Assembly (NCBI RefSeq): GCF_024498135.1
Contig: NZ_JANHOH010000001.1
Span: 1,364,001-1,428,000 of the forward strand
Origin: Mucilaginibacter aquariorum
Lineage (GTDB): Bacteria; Bacteroidota; Bacteroidia; Sphingobacteriales; Sphingobacteriaceae
Length of the DNA stretch: 64,000 nt
Reading direction: 5' to 3'
Positions 55,770 to 63,960 of the stretch are shown in pieces. Below the pieces are notes generated by a model. That model made no database searches, was not told the origin of the DNA, and was given only the letters and a program-made list of their open reading frames with translations. A program made the translations under genes and the position numbers. The stretch's first letter is position 1, and every line of letters starts with the position of its first letter.

Positions 55770-56120
55770 TTAACTTGAAAATTGCACGGTGAAATTTTGT
55801 TGTGTACTGCGGATGGTATAGCTTACCACCACCTCTAAAACCGAATCAATTGTATTTACCTGTACAGCGTTTATTTCTATTAAATGCCCAAGCCATTGTT
55901 GTAATGAACCTTGTACCAGGAATTGCGTTGTTGCTGCCATTTCGGTACTATTGGGTTCAAACACAAGCTTTAAAAGGCCGCTTCCAAAATCGGGGCGGTT
56001 AACGCGTTCGCCCGGGCTTGTAAACAGCACCTGCTCAATCAGCGTACGTATATGTTCTTCGTAGCAGGTTTCGGCAGTTTGGCCGAGATTATTAAACTGA
56101 TAGGGAAATTTTAAATCCAT
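55770..56120 (-). CDS. gp25-like baseplate wedge protein, Afp9-like
   Basis: A 116-residue protein from the ATG at 56120 (MDLKFPYQFN). It has the GPW/gp25 signatures: EEHIRTLIEQVLFTSPGERV, NRPDFGSGLLKLVFEPN. gp25 contacts the sheath initiator ring and starts sheath assembly. A longer frame to 56177 would run into the PAAR gene and lacks conservation, so the shorter start, 4 bases after the PAAR stop, is chosen. Confidence 0.92.
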   Translation of the reverse strand: MDLKFPYQFNNLGQTAETCYEEHIRTLIEQVLFTSPGERVNRPDFGSGLLKLVFEPNSTEMAATTQFLVQGSLQQWLGHLIEINAVQVNTIDSVLEVVVSYTIRSTQQNFTVQFSS

Positions 56121-56124
56121 TTTA

Positions 56125-56445
56125 TTAGGTGCCGGTAACTTTTGTTTGTGTAGATACGATGAGTGCAGGGGTACCATTGGGCACGCAAACTGCCTGGCTA
56201 TCTAAAAGCAAAACCGGCAACCCATCTGATGTTACGCGAACAGCCCCCGTTACCCATTGTGCTGTAACACATGGTACTGGTGCCCCCGAAACATTGAACG
56301 GACAACCGGCTATTGTATATGGTGCGGCCTGGGTAACAATTGGCTGACCGCTAACCATAACTCTTGTACTGGTAACTGTTGGCTGGGCCTGGCCGCCGTG
56401 CGCACATTGCACAGTAGCCCCCATATGAAGTAAAAATCCAGGCAT
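56125..56445 (-). CDS. PAAR-like spike-tip protein
   Basis: A 106-residue beta-rich protein with three PAAR-like turns: MGATVQCAHGGQAQP, APYTIAGCPFNVSGAPVPCV and DSQAVCVPNGTPALI. The Cys and His residues could bind a structural metal at the cone tip, as in PAAR domains. Such proteins cap the VgrG/gpV spike and can carry payloads; this one has no extension. It lies between the gpV-like gene (8-base gap) and gp25 (4-base gap). Confidence 0.85.
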   Translation of the reverse strand: MPGFLLHMGATVQCAHGGQAQPTVTSTRVMVSGQPIVTQAAPYTIAGCPFNVSGAPVPCVTAQWVTGAVRVTSDGLPVLLLDSQAVCVPNGTPALIVSTQTKVTGT

Positions 56446-56453
56446 AAACAGAT

Positions 56454-56978
56454 TTATATAATTGTTAAAGCTCCATTATTGATTGTTATAGTTGGGCCCA
56501 CCAGAGTAATAGTGGCACCCTTTCCGTTTTGGATATAAATACCCGTATCGTTTACTATTAAACTGGCCCCGGTTGCGCTTTTAAGCATTATACCCCCGGT
56601 AGGCCCCGGCAGGTCACTTATCACGAATGAGTTTTGCCCTACGGTTTGCATAACAATATTGGGAGAAACCGGTAACCCCGCTTTTGATAATGGCGGTACA
56701 TCTGATGCCAGCCCCCAGCGGCAGCCAACCCAAATGGGCCTGTCAGCGCTTCCGTGTTCAAACTCAACCCAAACACCTGCTCCAATAGGTGGTACCATGT
56801 AAACCCCCATTGGAGGGCCGGTTGGGCCAGCCAGCGGAACGCAAGGTTCGGCCCAGGAGCTGGGTATCAGATCCAACACATCGGGGACGGATAGCAGCAG
56901 CCGCCCGCGCATGTCCGGATCAAGATTGTTGATTACTGTTCCACGGAATTTTCCATAATAAGGTCCGCCTGTACTCAT
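56454..56978 (-). CDS. gpV-like central spike protein (VgrG C-terminal half)
   Basis: A 174-residue protein. The N-terminal OB-fold has the gpV/gp5 pattern (YYGKFRGTVINNLDPDMRGR, then PPIGAGVWVEFEHGSADRPIWVG). The C-terminal part is a beta-prism-like stretch (GGIMLKSATGASLIVNDTG, NGKGATITLVGPTITINNGA) that would trimerise into the needle. In Afp/PVC this is fused to the gpD hub; here it is a separate gene overlapping the hub gene by 4 bases. Confidence 0.9.
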   Translation of the reverse strand: MSTGGPYYGKFRGTVINNLDPDMRGRLLLSVPDVLDLIPSSWAEPCVPLAGPTGPPMGVYMVPPIGAGVWVEFEHGSADRPIWVGCRWGLASDVPPLSKAGLPVSPNIVMQTVGQNSFVISDLPGPTGGIMLKSATGASLIVNDTGIYIQNGKGATITLVGPTITINNGALTII

Positions 56979-58102
56979 GTTAATACAAAAGGTGTGTTTG
57001 ATATTACCCCGTCGCGAGATAGGGTAAAGCTTTGTTTATACTCGCCGGGTTTAATATTATGTGTTACGCTATCAACAAAGTACATCCCATCATAAGTTAT
57101 CCCGGCCCCTCTTACGCCTACCATCATCCTCGATCTAAGTATATATTGATATCGCAAAACATCAAGCGAGCCACTGCCGCTTACCGCTGCCGAATTGTTT
57201 AACAAAAACCCAAGTATGCCCTGGGCAGCTTCTGTTGCATCTGCCTGTGCAACATCAGTAGCAAACTCAATTTTTGATGGCGGCGTTGGCCTTGCACCCA
57301 TTGGCGGTTTAAACAGGTTAATATTTGGCACAGGTATGGGTATAGGTATCTTTTTGGTGATAGGATCCATAATGGTGTAGATCCGCACCTTTTTGGCCAG
57401 GCCATCAAGCGAAAAACTTATGCTTTCTACATTGGTGGCACCATCCATATTTACCGTTAAGGCGGGCTGCGGAACAGGTACATTTACATCGGGCCCGAAA
57501 TAGGCAATACTTTGCCCCGGGAATGGACCGGCCTCTACAAAAAACAAATATCCGCACTTACTTGCCAACTGTTTAATATATGCCCTATCGGTCATTTTTG
57601 GTTGGGTGCGCCAGGTTTCGGTTGGCGATTGTATCAGCGATATAATAGGCGGTATTACCAGCGGCACAATGCCTAAAAATGCATATTTAGCCAGTATTAG
57701 ATTTATTATTCCCACTTCGGGCATGGCTGGATATGGAATTATCATATCAATAATATCCATAGCTAAACTCAGGTCCTCACCGGTAATGGTCAATGTTGAC
57801 TTACCCGGTTCGTTAGATGGCCCCAATTGATGATTGGTAACCAGCCCATCCATTATTACATTGGGTATGCCGTTAAGTGTGGCTATTAAAATTACCCTCG
57901 TAGTAATGGGATCAAAAAAACCTGCCGGAAGCATTGTAGTAACAATGCTCGAATTTTTACCGGTTAAAAAACTTATTTGAAAACCGCTGCGGTCTTTACT
58001 GTTTGTAACCTGGATATTACTAAGTGCATCTACCAATACCTGTGGGGCCGGGATAGGTACACCCGGGCCAATTAACAGGGTAAGATATATTCCTTTAAGC
58101 AT
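56975..58102 (-). CDS. gpD/gp27-like hub protein (VgrG N-terminal half)
   Basis: A 375-residue protein with late-control-D-like features. An N-terminal barrel has FQISFLTGK and VILIATLNGIPNVIMDG. Next come a helical insert with MTDRAYIKQLASKCGYLFFVE and the C-terminal ITYDGMYFVDSVTHNIKPGEYKQ segment. It should form the trimeric hub between tube and spike. It overlaps the LysM gene by 8 bases and the gpV gene by 4. Confidence 0.88.
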   Translation of the reverse strand: MLKGIYLTLLIGPGVPIPAPQVLVDALSNIQVTNSKDRSGFQISFLTGKNSSIVTTMLPAGFFDPITTRVILIATLNGIPNVIMDGLVTNHQLGPSNEPGKSTLTITGEDLSLAMDIIDMIIPYPAMPEVGIINLILAKYAFLGIVPLVIPPIISLIQSPTETWRTQPKMTDRAYIKQLASKCGYLFFVEAGPFPGQSIAYFGPDVNVPVPQPALTVNMDGATNVESISFSLDGLAKKVRIYTIMDPITKKIPIPIPVPNINLFKPPMGARPTPPSKIEFATDVAQADATEAAQGILGFLLNNSAAVSGSGSLDVLRYQYILRSRMMVGVRGAGITYDGMYFVDSVTHNIKPGEYKQSFTLSRDGVISNTPFVLT

Positions 58103-58457
58103 TGCTGTTTCCGGGGATACCTTCGGGTAGTGTGATCTTTATTTTGCTGCCCGGTTCTTCTATCAGTTCCTCGGGGCGCATGGCATTGTTGGCATCACAA
58201 ATTTGCCAGTAACGTTCGGGGTCGCCCAGGTATTCAACAGTGACCTGGTCAAGGCGTTCCCCCTGCAGAACAGTATGTTCCTGCAATTTAAAAAACTGAT
58301 CAGGCTGCGGTAAAAACCTCCTGCGCAGGTAAGTAATACTGTTACCATTCACATCCTGCATTGTAGTGGTATCAATACTATAATACCTGCTTGCCGATGA
58401 GAACGTATTAGTTTTTAGCCCGCTTTGCTGTAGTAATGATTGAATTGATGTAGTCAT
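58095..58457 (-). CDS. LysM-like baseplate hub protein
   Basis: A 120-residue protein. Residues about 55-112 are a LysM/gpX-like domain (HTVLQGERLDQVTVEYLGDP, YWQICDANNAM, GSKIKITLPEG). In tail-like particles such small LysM proteins join tube, hub and wedges rather than acting on peptidoglycan. The start overlaps the upstream adaptor stop by 4 bases. Confidence 0.85.
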   Translation of the reverse strand: MTTSIQSLLQQSGLKTNTFSSASRYYSIDTTTMQDVNGNSITYLRRRFLPQPDQFFKLQEHTVLQGERLDQVTVEYLGDPERYWQICDANNAMRPEELIEEPGSKIKITLPEGIPGNSNA

Positions 58458-59107
58458 ACTATTGCTTTTATACCCAGTTTACTTAACGACCCGGAAATGA
58501 ACATAGCAGCAAGGCTTTCTTTATTTTGCTGATAGCTCATATACAGGTTACCGCCCTTGTTGTTAAACCCAAGGTCATCAACATTTAACACACGCATGCC
58601 AAGGCTTACCTTGGCTCTAATTGGATTAAGGTTTACATCGAAAGCCTCTTCGGTAATACTAAATTCAGTTATACGGACCGGGATGATACGATTTGCATTC
58701 CAGATGAACAGTGCAAGTGACGATTCCATTGGTGCAATTTCTATTGTACCAACCTTTGCCATATTGTTGTTGGCTATAAGATGCCCGCTTGTTGGGTAGA
58801 TCATCATTTCGAGCGCCGCTAACTGTGGTTGTATGCCAACTTTTGATGTTAGCTTATCGGCAGTTTCCAACTGGTCGGTTCCATCTATCTCTGCTTCGAG
58901 CTTTATATTTTCTGTAGGTGGGCCGGTAAGGCGTAATGCCTCCGAGCGGCTGTTACCCTCGCCCCCTGTACCATGCACTTGCATTGTACGCGTTAGCGTA
59001 TCAGGGTTGTATTGCAGGGCTATTACCTTCTGTATTGCCGATGTTTGCGGGTCTACTAATACAATACCTCCCTTTATCAAATAAGGCGAACCTGTGAATG
59101 ATGTCAT
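58454..59107 (-). CDS. CIS tube-type/hub adaptor protein, Afp7-like
   Basis: A 217-residue protein. The N-terminal segment (VIALQYNPDTLTRTMQVHG) and the LEMMIYP and TEEAFDVNLNPIRAKVSLGM segments match the contractile-injection-system tube/adaptor domain (CIS_tube). It probably forms the ring joining the inner tube to the spike hub. In Afp7 and Pvc7 such a domain is fused to LysM; here the LysM part is the next gene. Both ends overlap neighbours by 4 bases. Confidence 0.8.
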   Translation of the reverse strand: MTSFTGSPYLIKGGIVLVDPQTSAIQKVIALQYNPDTLTRTMQVHGTGGEGNSRSEALRLTGPPTENIKLEAEIDGTDQLETADKLTSKVGIQPQLAALEMMIYPTSGHLIANNNMAKVGTIEIAPMESSLALFIWNANRIIPVRITEFSITEEAFDVNLNPIRAKVSLGMRVLNVDDLGFNNKGGNLYMSYQQNKESLAAMFISGSLSKLGIKAIV

Positions 59108-59397
59108 AATTTATTCGGTTTTGGGCTTTTAGGTTCGCTAAACCCGTTATAAACGTGGTTTGATATGGCCGAGGCAAGCGTTTTAAGGCTTGACCCTGCC
59201 TTCGCGTTAAAGTTACCGCCGGGCAATTGCTCAAAGCTGCCACCCGATCTTATTTCTGAAGGTAATCCGCGTTCTTTTATCATACGGCTTAATTCAAACT
59301 CAACAGCCTCTTTTAACCCTTTTGATTGTTTGGGAGAGAAACCATGGAGCACTATTTTATCAATAGCCAACTCTATATCCTGATCTTGTTTTATCAC
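59104..59397 (-). CDS. Small eCIS-locus protein of unknown function
   Basis: A 97-residue protein with a helical start (DIELAIDKIVLHGFSPKQSK, then LKEAVEFELSRMIKERG) and a Gly/Ser-rich then helical end (SLKTLASAISNHVYNGF). No named family recognised. It is translationally coupled to the AAA+ ATPase before it and to the tube adaptor after it by 4-base overlaps, so it is a real member of the operon, possibly a chaperone or assembly factor. Confidence 0.7.
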   Translation of the reverse strand: MIKQDQDIELAIDKIVLHGFSPKQSKGLKEAVEFELSRMIKERGLPSEIRSGGSFEQLPGGNFNAKAGSSLKTLASAISNHVYNGFSEPKSPKPNKL

Positions 59398-61364
59398 CAG
59401 TAGTTAATTTCTGAGCTGCTCAGCATTTTTTCGAGCTTGGTATACTCGCTTCTTGCGGCGCGTGATATGTGGGCCATTTGCACCGGCTGGCCATCATTGG
59501 CAGCTATAAAGGATGCATTCATGGCAATATTCTTTATGTTTCCACCAGCCACATTGAGCCGGGCAAGTTTTTCCATATCCAAATCCTGTGTCGGGGTTTG
59601 TTTTGGGAAAGCTCGTTTCCATATTTCACTCCGTTGGGCGGTATCAGGGAACGGGAACTGAACTACAAAACGCAGGCGGCGCAAAAACGCATTATCAAGA
59701 GCGCCTTTCATATTCGTAGTTAAAATAGCCAGGCCACGGTACGATTCCATTCGCTGCAGCAGATAACTTACTTCGATATTTCCATAGCGATCATGGCTAT
59801 CTTTTACTTCGCTCCTGCGGCCAAACAAGGCATCGGCTTCATCAAAAAGTAATATAGAACCGCCATCTTCTGCCGCATCAAATATTTTCTTCAGATTTTT
59901 TTCTGTTTCGCCTATGTATTTGTTAACTACCTGGCTCAGATCAATGCGGTAAAGATCAAGCTGTAATTCATTTGCCAGCACCTCTGACGCCATTGTTTTA
60001 CCGGTACCGCTTTCGCCGTAAAAAAGTACGCTTATGCCCAGGCCTCTCGCGCTCTTGGCAGCAAAACCCCAGTCGTCATAAACCGTAATGCGGTGCTGCA
60101 CATGTATGGCTATCTCTTTTAATATTTCCTTTTGCTGCTGAGGGATAACCAGGTCGTCCCATTTGGCAACCGGGATAACCCTTTCTGCCAGCTCGTTTAG
60201 TTGTGGGCGGGTTTCGGCACAACACATGCTCCAAATGCTTTTTCCACTTTTTGTAGCGTTGCCATTTTGCGATTGATGGTTAGCCTCTAAAGCAGTCATA
60301 CGAATAGTTTTGGTACTCATATTAAACTGCGATACTAACCGGCTAAGGTCTTGCCCGGTGTATTTTAGTTCGGGTTTCAGATACATTTGCCACAGCATTA
60401 ACTGTTCTTTAATGGTAGGCTTATTAACATTAAGTACTACCTGCTGCCTTTTTAAATCAAGCGATGTGCTTGTTGTACTTATAAAGGTGAGTCCGTTAGT
60501 ATTTTCTGCAATATTTGTTACCGATTGCAGGGTGGTTTTATCTGTAAGGTCACTTTCTAAACAATCAATAAATAAAGCGAAGTTGTTTAATGCCGATTCG
60601 CGGTTCCATAGGCGGATAAATTCGCTAAGGCTTTTCCCCGAAGGCAGATAACCTGCATTTATCGCGTATAACTGATAGCCGGCTTTTGCCGCCGCCGTTT
60701 TAGCGATCGCTCTTTTATCTGAATTATCAGCACCAACCAATTGAATTAACCTGACAAGATTGTTTGTTTGAGACCATGCTTTTGTAACCTGGTCTGCCAA
60801 TGCTTGCTGTGAGGGCACAAGCTCATCATCGTTATCAACAGCTTCAAGCAATTCTGTTAACCGCTCGTCCATGTAATTTACACCTGTTAGATAGTGCAGC
60901 ACCTGCTCATCAATTTTAAGCGGACTACCGGCCATCAACTCTCCAGATGTTAATTCTATTAATCGCCAGTAACGTAATGGTGATACCGGAGATAACGCGC
61001 TCCAATGGGCATCTGTAAGCGTGTGCAAGGCCAGCCTGAATGTTGGCAGAACTGATGTTTGTGTATACGCGAAAACCATTTGGCTCAGCTCTTCATCAAG
61101 CTCGACACCTGCGCATAACAGTATGATCTTTCTTTCAAAAACAGACAGGTTAAGCACCCTGCAAAGTTCATCAATAACCGCGGGGTTGGGTAACGACGCG
61201 CTAATATCTACGGTAAACTTTTTCGCGGCTACCCATTCGTTATACAAGCTATCGCTTTCCTGTTGCTGCATGTGCAGCTTCATTTCCGCCTTTATTTCGC
61301 TCAATAATGCTGCAAGGTAGCGTTGGTTTGCTTCGATCCAATCGGCATAAATTTGCGTGCTCAT
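59394..61364 (-). CDS. AAA+ ATPase of the eCIS, Afp15-like
   Basis: A 656-residue protein. The C-terminal AAA+ domain (about 420-640) has Walker A GESGTGKT near residue 455, Walker B LLFDEADALFGRR near 510, and a sensor/arginine-finger region (TTNMKGALDNAFLRRLRF). The N-terminal half contains a degenerate NTPase-like domain (LIQLVGADNSDKRAIAKTAA, FALFIDCLESD) without a working Walker A. This ATPase is a hallmark of eCIS loci, absent from phages and T6SS in this form; it is thought to act in assembly or cargo loading. 4-base overlaps couple it to both neighbours. Confidence 0.93.
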   Translation of the reverse strand: MSTQIYADWIEANQRYLAALLSEIKAEMKLHMQQQESDSLYNEWVAAKKFTVDISASLPNPAVIDELCRVLNLSVFERKIILLCAGVELDEELSQMVFAYTQTSVLPTFRLALHTLTDAHWSALSPVSPLRYWRLIELTSGELMAGSPLKIDEQVLHYLTGVNYMDERLTELLEAVDNDDELVPSQQALADQVTKAWSQTNNLVRLIQLVGADNSDKRAIAKTAAAKAGYQLYAINAGYLPSGKSLSEFIRLWNRESALNNFALFIDCLESDLTDKTTLQSVTNIAENTNGLTFISTTSTSLDLKRQQVVLNVNKPTIKEQLMLWQMYLKPELKYTGQDLSRLVSQFNMSTKTIRMTALEANHQSQNGNATKSGKSIWSMCCAETRPQLNELAERVIPVAKWDDLVIPQQQKEILKEIAIHVQHRITVYDDWGFAAKSARGLGISVLFYGESGTGKTMASEVLANELQLDLYRIDLSQVVNKYIGETEKNLKKIFDAAEDGGSILLFDEADALFGRRSEVKDSHDRYGNIEVSYLLQRMESYRGLAILTTNMKGALDNAFLRRLRFVVQFPFPDTAQRSEIWKRAFPKQTPTQDLDMEKLARLNVAGGNIKNIAMNASFIAANDGQPVQMAHISRAARSEYTKLEKMLSSSEINYW

Positions 61365-62686
61365 GGCAGTACAATGTTAGGCTTATCATAAACCCCGGCT
61401 CCATTAACCGTTAACGGACTTTCGGCGCCATCTATTTGTAACCGTACCAGGTATTTCCCGGCTTTTATTCCCTTTACTTTGAATGTCATTTTTTTAATGG
61501 GAACAAATGGTGAAGCAATTGTAAGTATAGGGTCTAAAAAACTGTAAAAAGCCGCATCTTTTGACAGATCTGCAGGGATCTCATTCAGCATTAAGATCAC
61601 TTTTTGCGTTTCATCCAAAGCAGGTTCAATATTCAATACAATATCTGCGGCCCTTGGCGCATTGCCGGCACCCGTAATGTTATTTGCTGTTACACTCACT
61701 ATTTGCGGACTAAGTATAAATGCCAGCGAATTGGATGTAAACCCTTTGTGCGGCATTTCTGGCGTCCCCATGTTTATGGTGTTCACTACCTGTGCCGCAT
61801 GTACACCCGCTTTAAGTTCGGCGGGTAGTTTTATTGTAATAAGGGAATCGGTAACTTTCGCGCTATCGGGCGTAATGTTAAACTCGTCTACTTTAACAGT
61901 AAGATTATCCGCGTACAACGATGAACCCTGCAATACCAGGTTATAGCCCGGTAATATTTTTTGCCCTTCAACTACTGCATCAGCATCTGTTTTTTGCGAT
62001 AGTAGTTTATCGATAGTTGCGTGCTTAAATGGCAGCACATATATATTCCTGTCTTTAACCGGTAGTGATGCCTTGAACGACCTCTTACTCTCTATAAGTA
62101 CTACCGTTATTTTATAGGCAGCAGTAGGCCTGTATTTAGCCTGAAAGGCTGTCCATAGTTTCGATAGCTCGTCAACTGTTAAGGCCTGTGGTGTAATTTT
62201 TATCAGTTCCGTTTGCTGGTCAAGCTCGGAGGTTGACAGTGCTTTTAAATTAGCCGGAAGATCATTCCCTATAACATTAAGCGGCGGTGAAAGTGAATTT
62301 TTAATGGCGCTTTTGCTTAGTATAGGATTTTCGTGGAATAGTTGCATGCCGTATCCCAACAAGATCTCGGTATGTAACTCAACTGTACCATACGCTGTAA
62401 GCAAATAATAAAGATCGAGGGCCAGCGGCGGGTTACTTATCAGATCACCACTGCTGTTTCTTGATGGCAACCCCTGCGATGTCCACCCAACATTGGGCGA
62501 AACCTGGTACATAAACAGGTTAAGCTGGGTATGCTCGTTTGTGCTGGTGTCTATCTTATCAGGTGCCAGGGCAGTTACTACTACGTTACCGCCAACAACG
62601 CCTGTTATGTCCCTATCAATGACCCCGTTGTTCAACAGATCTTTTAAAACGTGTGTTACGGAAGCAATGGCCAGCGCTGTGCTCAT
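61361..62686 (-). CDS. DUF4255 (Pvc16-like) tail terminator with Ig-like extension
   Basis: A 441-residue protein. Residues 1-195 are the Pvc16 N-terminal domain (ALAIASVTHVLKDLLNNGV, LFMYQVSPNVGWTSQGLP, LDLYYLLTAYG, AEILLGYGMQLFHENP-like). Residues about 200-441 are beta-rich and look like one or two IPT/Ig-like domains (LPGYNLVLQGSSLYADNLTV, IVSVTANNITGAGNAPRAAD). The core caps the tube and sheath distal to the baseplate. The start ATG directly follows the stop of the upstream gene. Confidence 0.88.
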   Translation of the reverse strand: MSTALAIASVTHVLKDLLNNGVIDRDITGVVGGNVVVTALAPDKIDTSTNEHTQLNLFMYQVSPNVGWTSQGLPSRNSSGDLISNPPLALDLYYLLTAYGTVELHTEILLGYGMQLFHENPILSKSAIKNSLSPPLNVIGNDLPANLKALSTSELDQQTELIKITPQALTVDELSKLWTAFQAKYRPTAAYKITVVLIESKRSFKASLPVKDRNIYVLPFKHATIDKLLSQKTDADAVVEGQKILPGYNLVLQGSSLYADNLTVKVDEFNITPDSAKVTDSLITIKLPAELKAGVHAAQVVNTINMGTPEMPHKGFTSNSLAFILSPQIVSVTANNITGAGNAPRAADIVLNIEPALDETQKVILMLNEIPADLSKDAAFYSFLDPILTIASPFVPIKKMTFKVKGIKAGKYLVRLQIDGAESPLTVNGAGVYDKPNIVLP

Positions 62687-63478
62687 TTAATTTGAATTTC
62701 TCATTTTCAGATAGTCATCCAGCGACATGCGCGGTGCTTCTGTGGTTCTATTTTTAACACGGACAGGTTGTATATCCGGTATTGCCTTCACATCTATTTG
62801 CCCAATTGTAACTTTAATAGAAGGCTTTTTTGCCTCGGGTTGCAGTGTTTCTTTTAAAGGAAGGTTTTTTGTAAAATATGCAGACTGAGAGTAAGTATCA
62901 GTCTTTAGGATCGGTTTCTGTAAAACAGGCTCATCAATTGGTTTTTTCGGGGTTGACGGCTGTGATTTGGCAAATACATTCCCCTCTTTTGGATTAGAAA
63001 AAGTATTTGAGTGATTTACAGGCTCATTAGCGATCACGTGTGATTTATCCGTGTTAGGTTTCCCGTTGTTCTCAACAGGAAAATGCGGATCAGTTATTTC
63101 CGGCTCTTTGTCAAAATCCTTTACAGGTTTGGATGGCCTATGTTCTTCTGCTGGTTTAAACTTCGCAAAAGGGCTTGGTTCGGTAGCTTTAGGCGCTTCC
63201 GGTTCTTTATCAACATCCTTTAGTTGCGTGGCAGATTTCGGTATGGCGTTAAAGGGTGCATCAGGTATATCGTCACCTTTCAAATCGCTTATGGCTGCAT
63301 TTTTCGGATTAGGCTTATCCTGTGTTGGGTTAACATCGAATACATCAGTGGCACCTTCGTTTACATCAGGCATGCCTGTATTTCTGCTTTCCGACTCGAA
63401 CATAGTCATCAACCTTGGCTTTACAACTTCACTCTTGAATGTATGGCGGTTAATAAGGCTGCTGATAAAAGAACTCAT
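62687..63478 (-). CDS. Disordered Pro/Lys/Glu-rich eCIS-locus protein
   Basis: A 263-residue protein. Most of it is low-complexity and predicted by eye to be disordered (rich in P, K, E, D, N and T). The ends are more ordered: SFISSLINRHTF at the start and MSLDDYLKMRNSN at the end, the latter a possible short docking motif. No family recognised. Proteins of this kind lie beside DUF4255 in eCIS loci and might be scaffold or length-control factors. It overlaps the upstream gene by 4 bases. Confidence 0.7.
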   Translation of the reverse strand: MSSFISSLINRHTFKSEVVKPRLMTMFESESRNTGMPDVNEGATDVFDVNPTQDKPNPKNAAISDLKGDDIPDAPFNAIPKSATQLKDVDKEPEAPKATEPSPFAKFKPAEEHRPSKPVKDFDKEPEITDPHFPVENNGKPNTDKSHVIANEPVNHSNTFSNPKEGNVFAKSQPSTPKKPIDEPVLQKPILKTDTYSQSAYFTKNLPLKETLQPEAKKPSIKVTIGQIDVKAIPDIQPVRVKNRTTEAPRMSLDDYLKMRNSN

Positions 63479-63960
63479 GCTTGTATAAGTTTAACATACA
63501 TTGTGCGCCTTTGCGGGCTCATGTTTAAGATATCCTTTTCGGCCCATCCGAAAGCAGATGCCAGCAGATAGATTTCGTGCAAAAGGTGTGTTGCCCAAAC
63601 ATCTATCTCTGTCCATAAGTAGCTTAAAATATCAAACTTGGCCTCCCACTCATTTGAGCATGCCGGGCAATTCAGCATTATGCCAATATCTGCCTGCGGG
63701 TCATCATTACTTATCTGTTCTTCAAACGCCTGCAGGGTTTCGGTATCCAAATTCTTTACTTGTACCGGCTGGTTATTATGCTGAATGTCAATTATGCAAT
63801 CGGTAAGCAATTTGTTGGGATCTGCAATATAAGAATTGGAGTTACGAATAACTCTTAACAGATCTGTACTGTTTGGAAGCCGGTATTTGATACTAAGATC
63901 TTCCCTAACAAACTCTAATACACTGTTTGCTGGTAAGGGCGGCACAGGCTGCAAATGCAT
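63475..63960 (-). CDS. T4-baseplate-like hub assembly protein (possibly continues past the right edge)
   Basis: A protein of 161 residues from the ATG at 63960. The C-terminal half (IMLNCPACSNEWEAKFDILS, HEIYLLASAFGWAEKDIL, MSPQRRTMYV) resembles the T4_baseplate family of hub-assembly proteins found in eCIS and Myoviridae clusters. The CPAC pair may bind metal. The frame stays open upstream to the last base of the window (reading C-A-E-I-V-E-W-E), so the true start may lie outside; the ATG at 63960 is only the first one inside. Confidence 0.65.
   Translation of the reverse strand: MHLQPVPPLPANSVLEFVREDLSIKYRLPNSTDLLRVIRNSNSYIADPNKLLTDCIIDIQHNNQPVQVKNLDTETLQAFEEQISNDDPQADIGIMLNCPACSNEWEAKFDILSYLWTEIDVWATHLLHEIYLLASAFGWAEKDILNMSPQRRTMYVKLIQA

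Noticed and set aside
44883..63960. Prophage or P2-like tail pyocin
   Set aside because: No capsid, terminase, portal or integrase gene in the window; the AAA+ ATPase, DUF4255 and DUF4157 proteins point to an eCIS.
44883..63960. Type VI secretion system
   Set aside because: No TssJ/L/M membrane complex, ClpV or TssK was seen; spike and hub are encoded separately with gp25- and J-like proteins of the eCIS kind.
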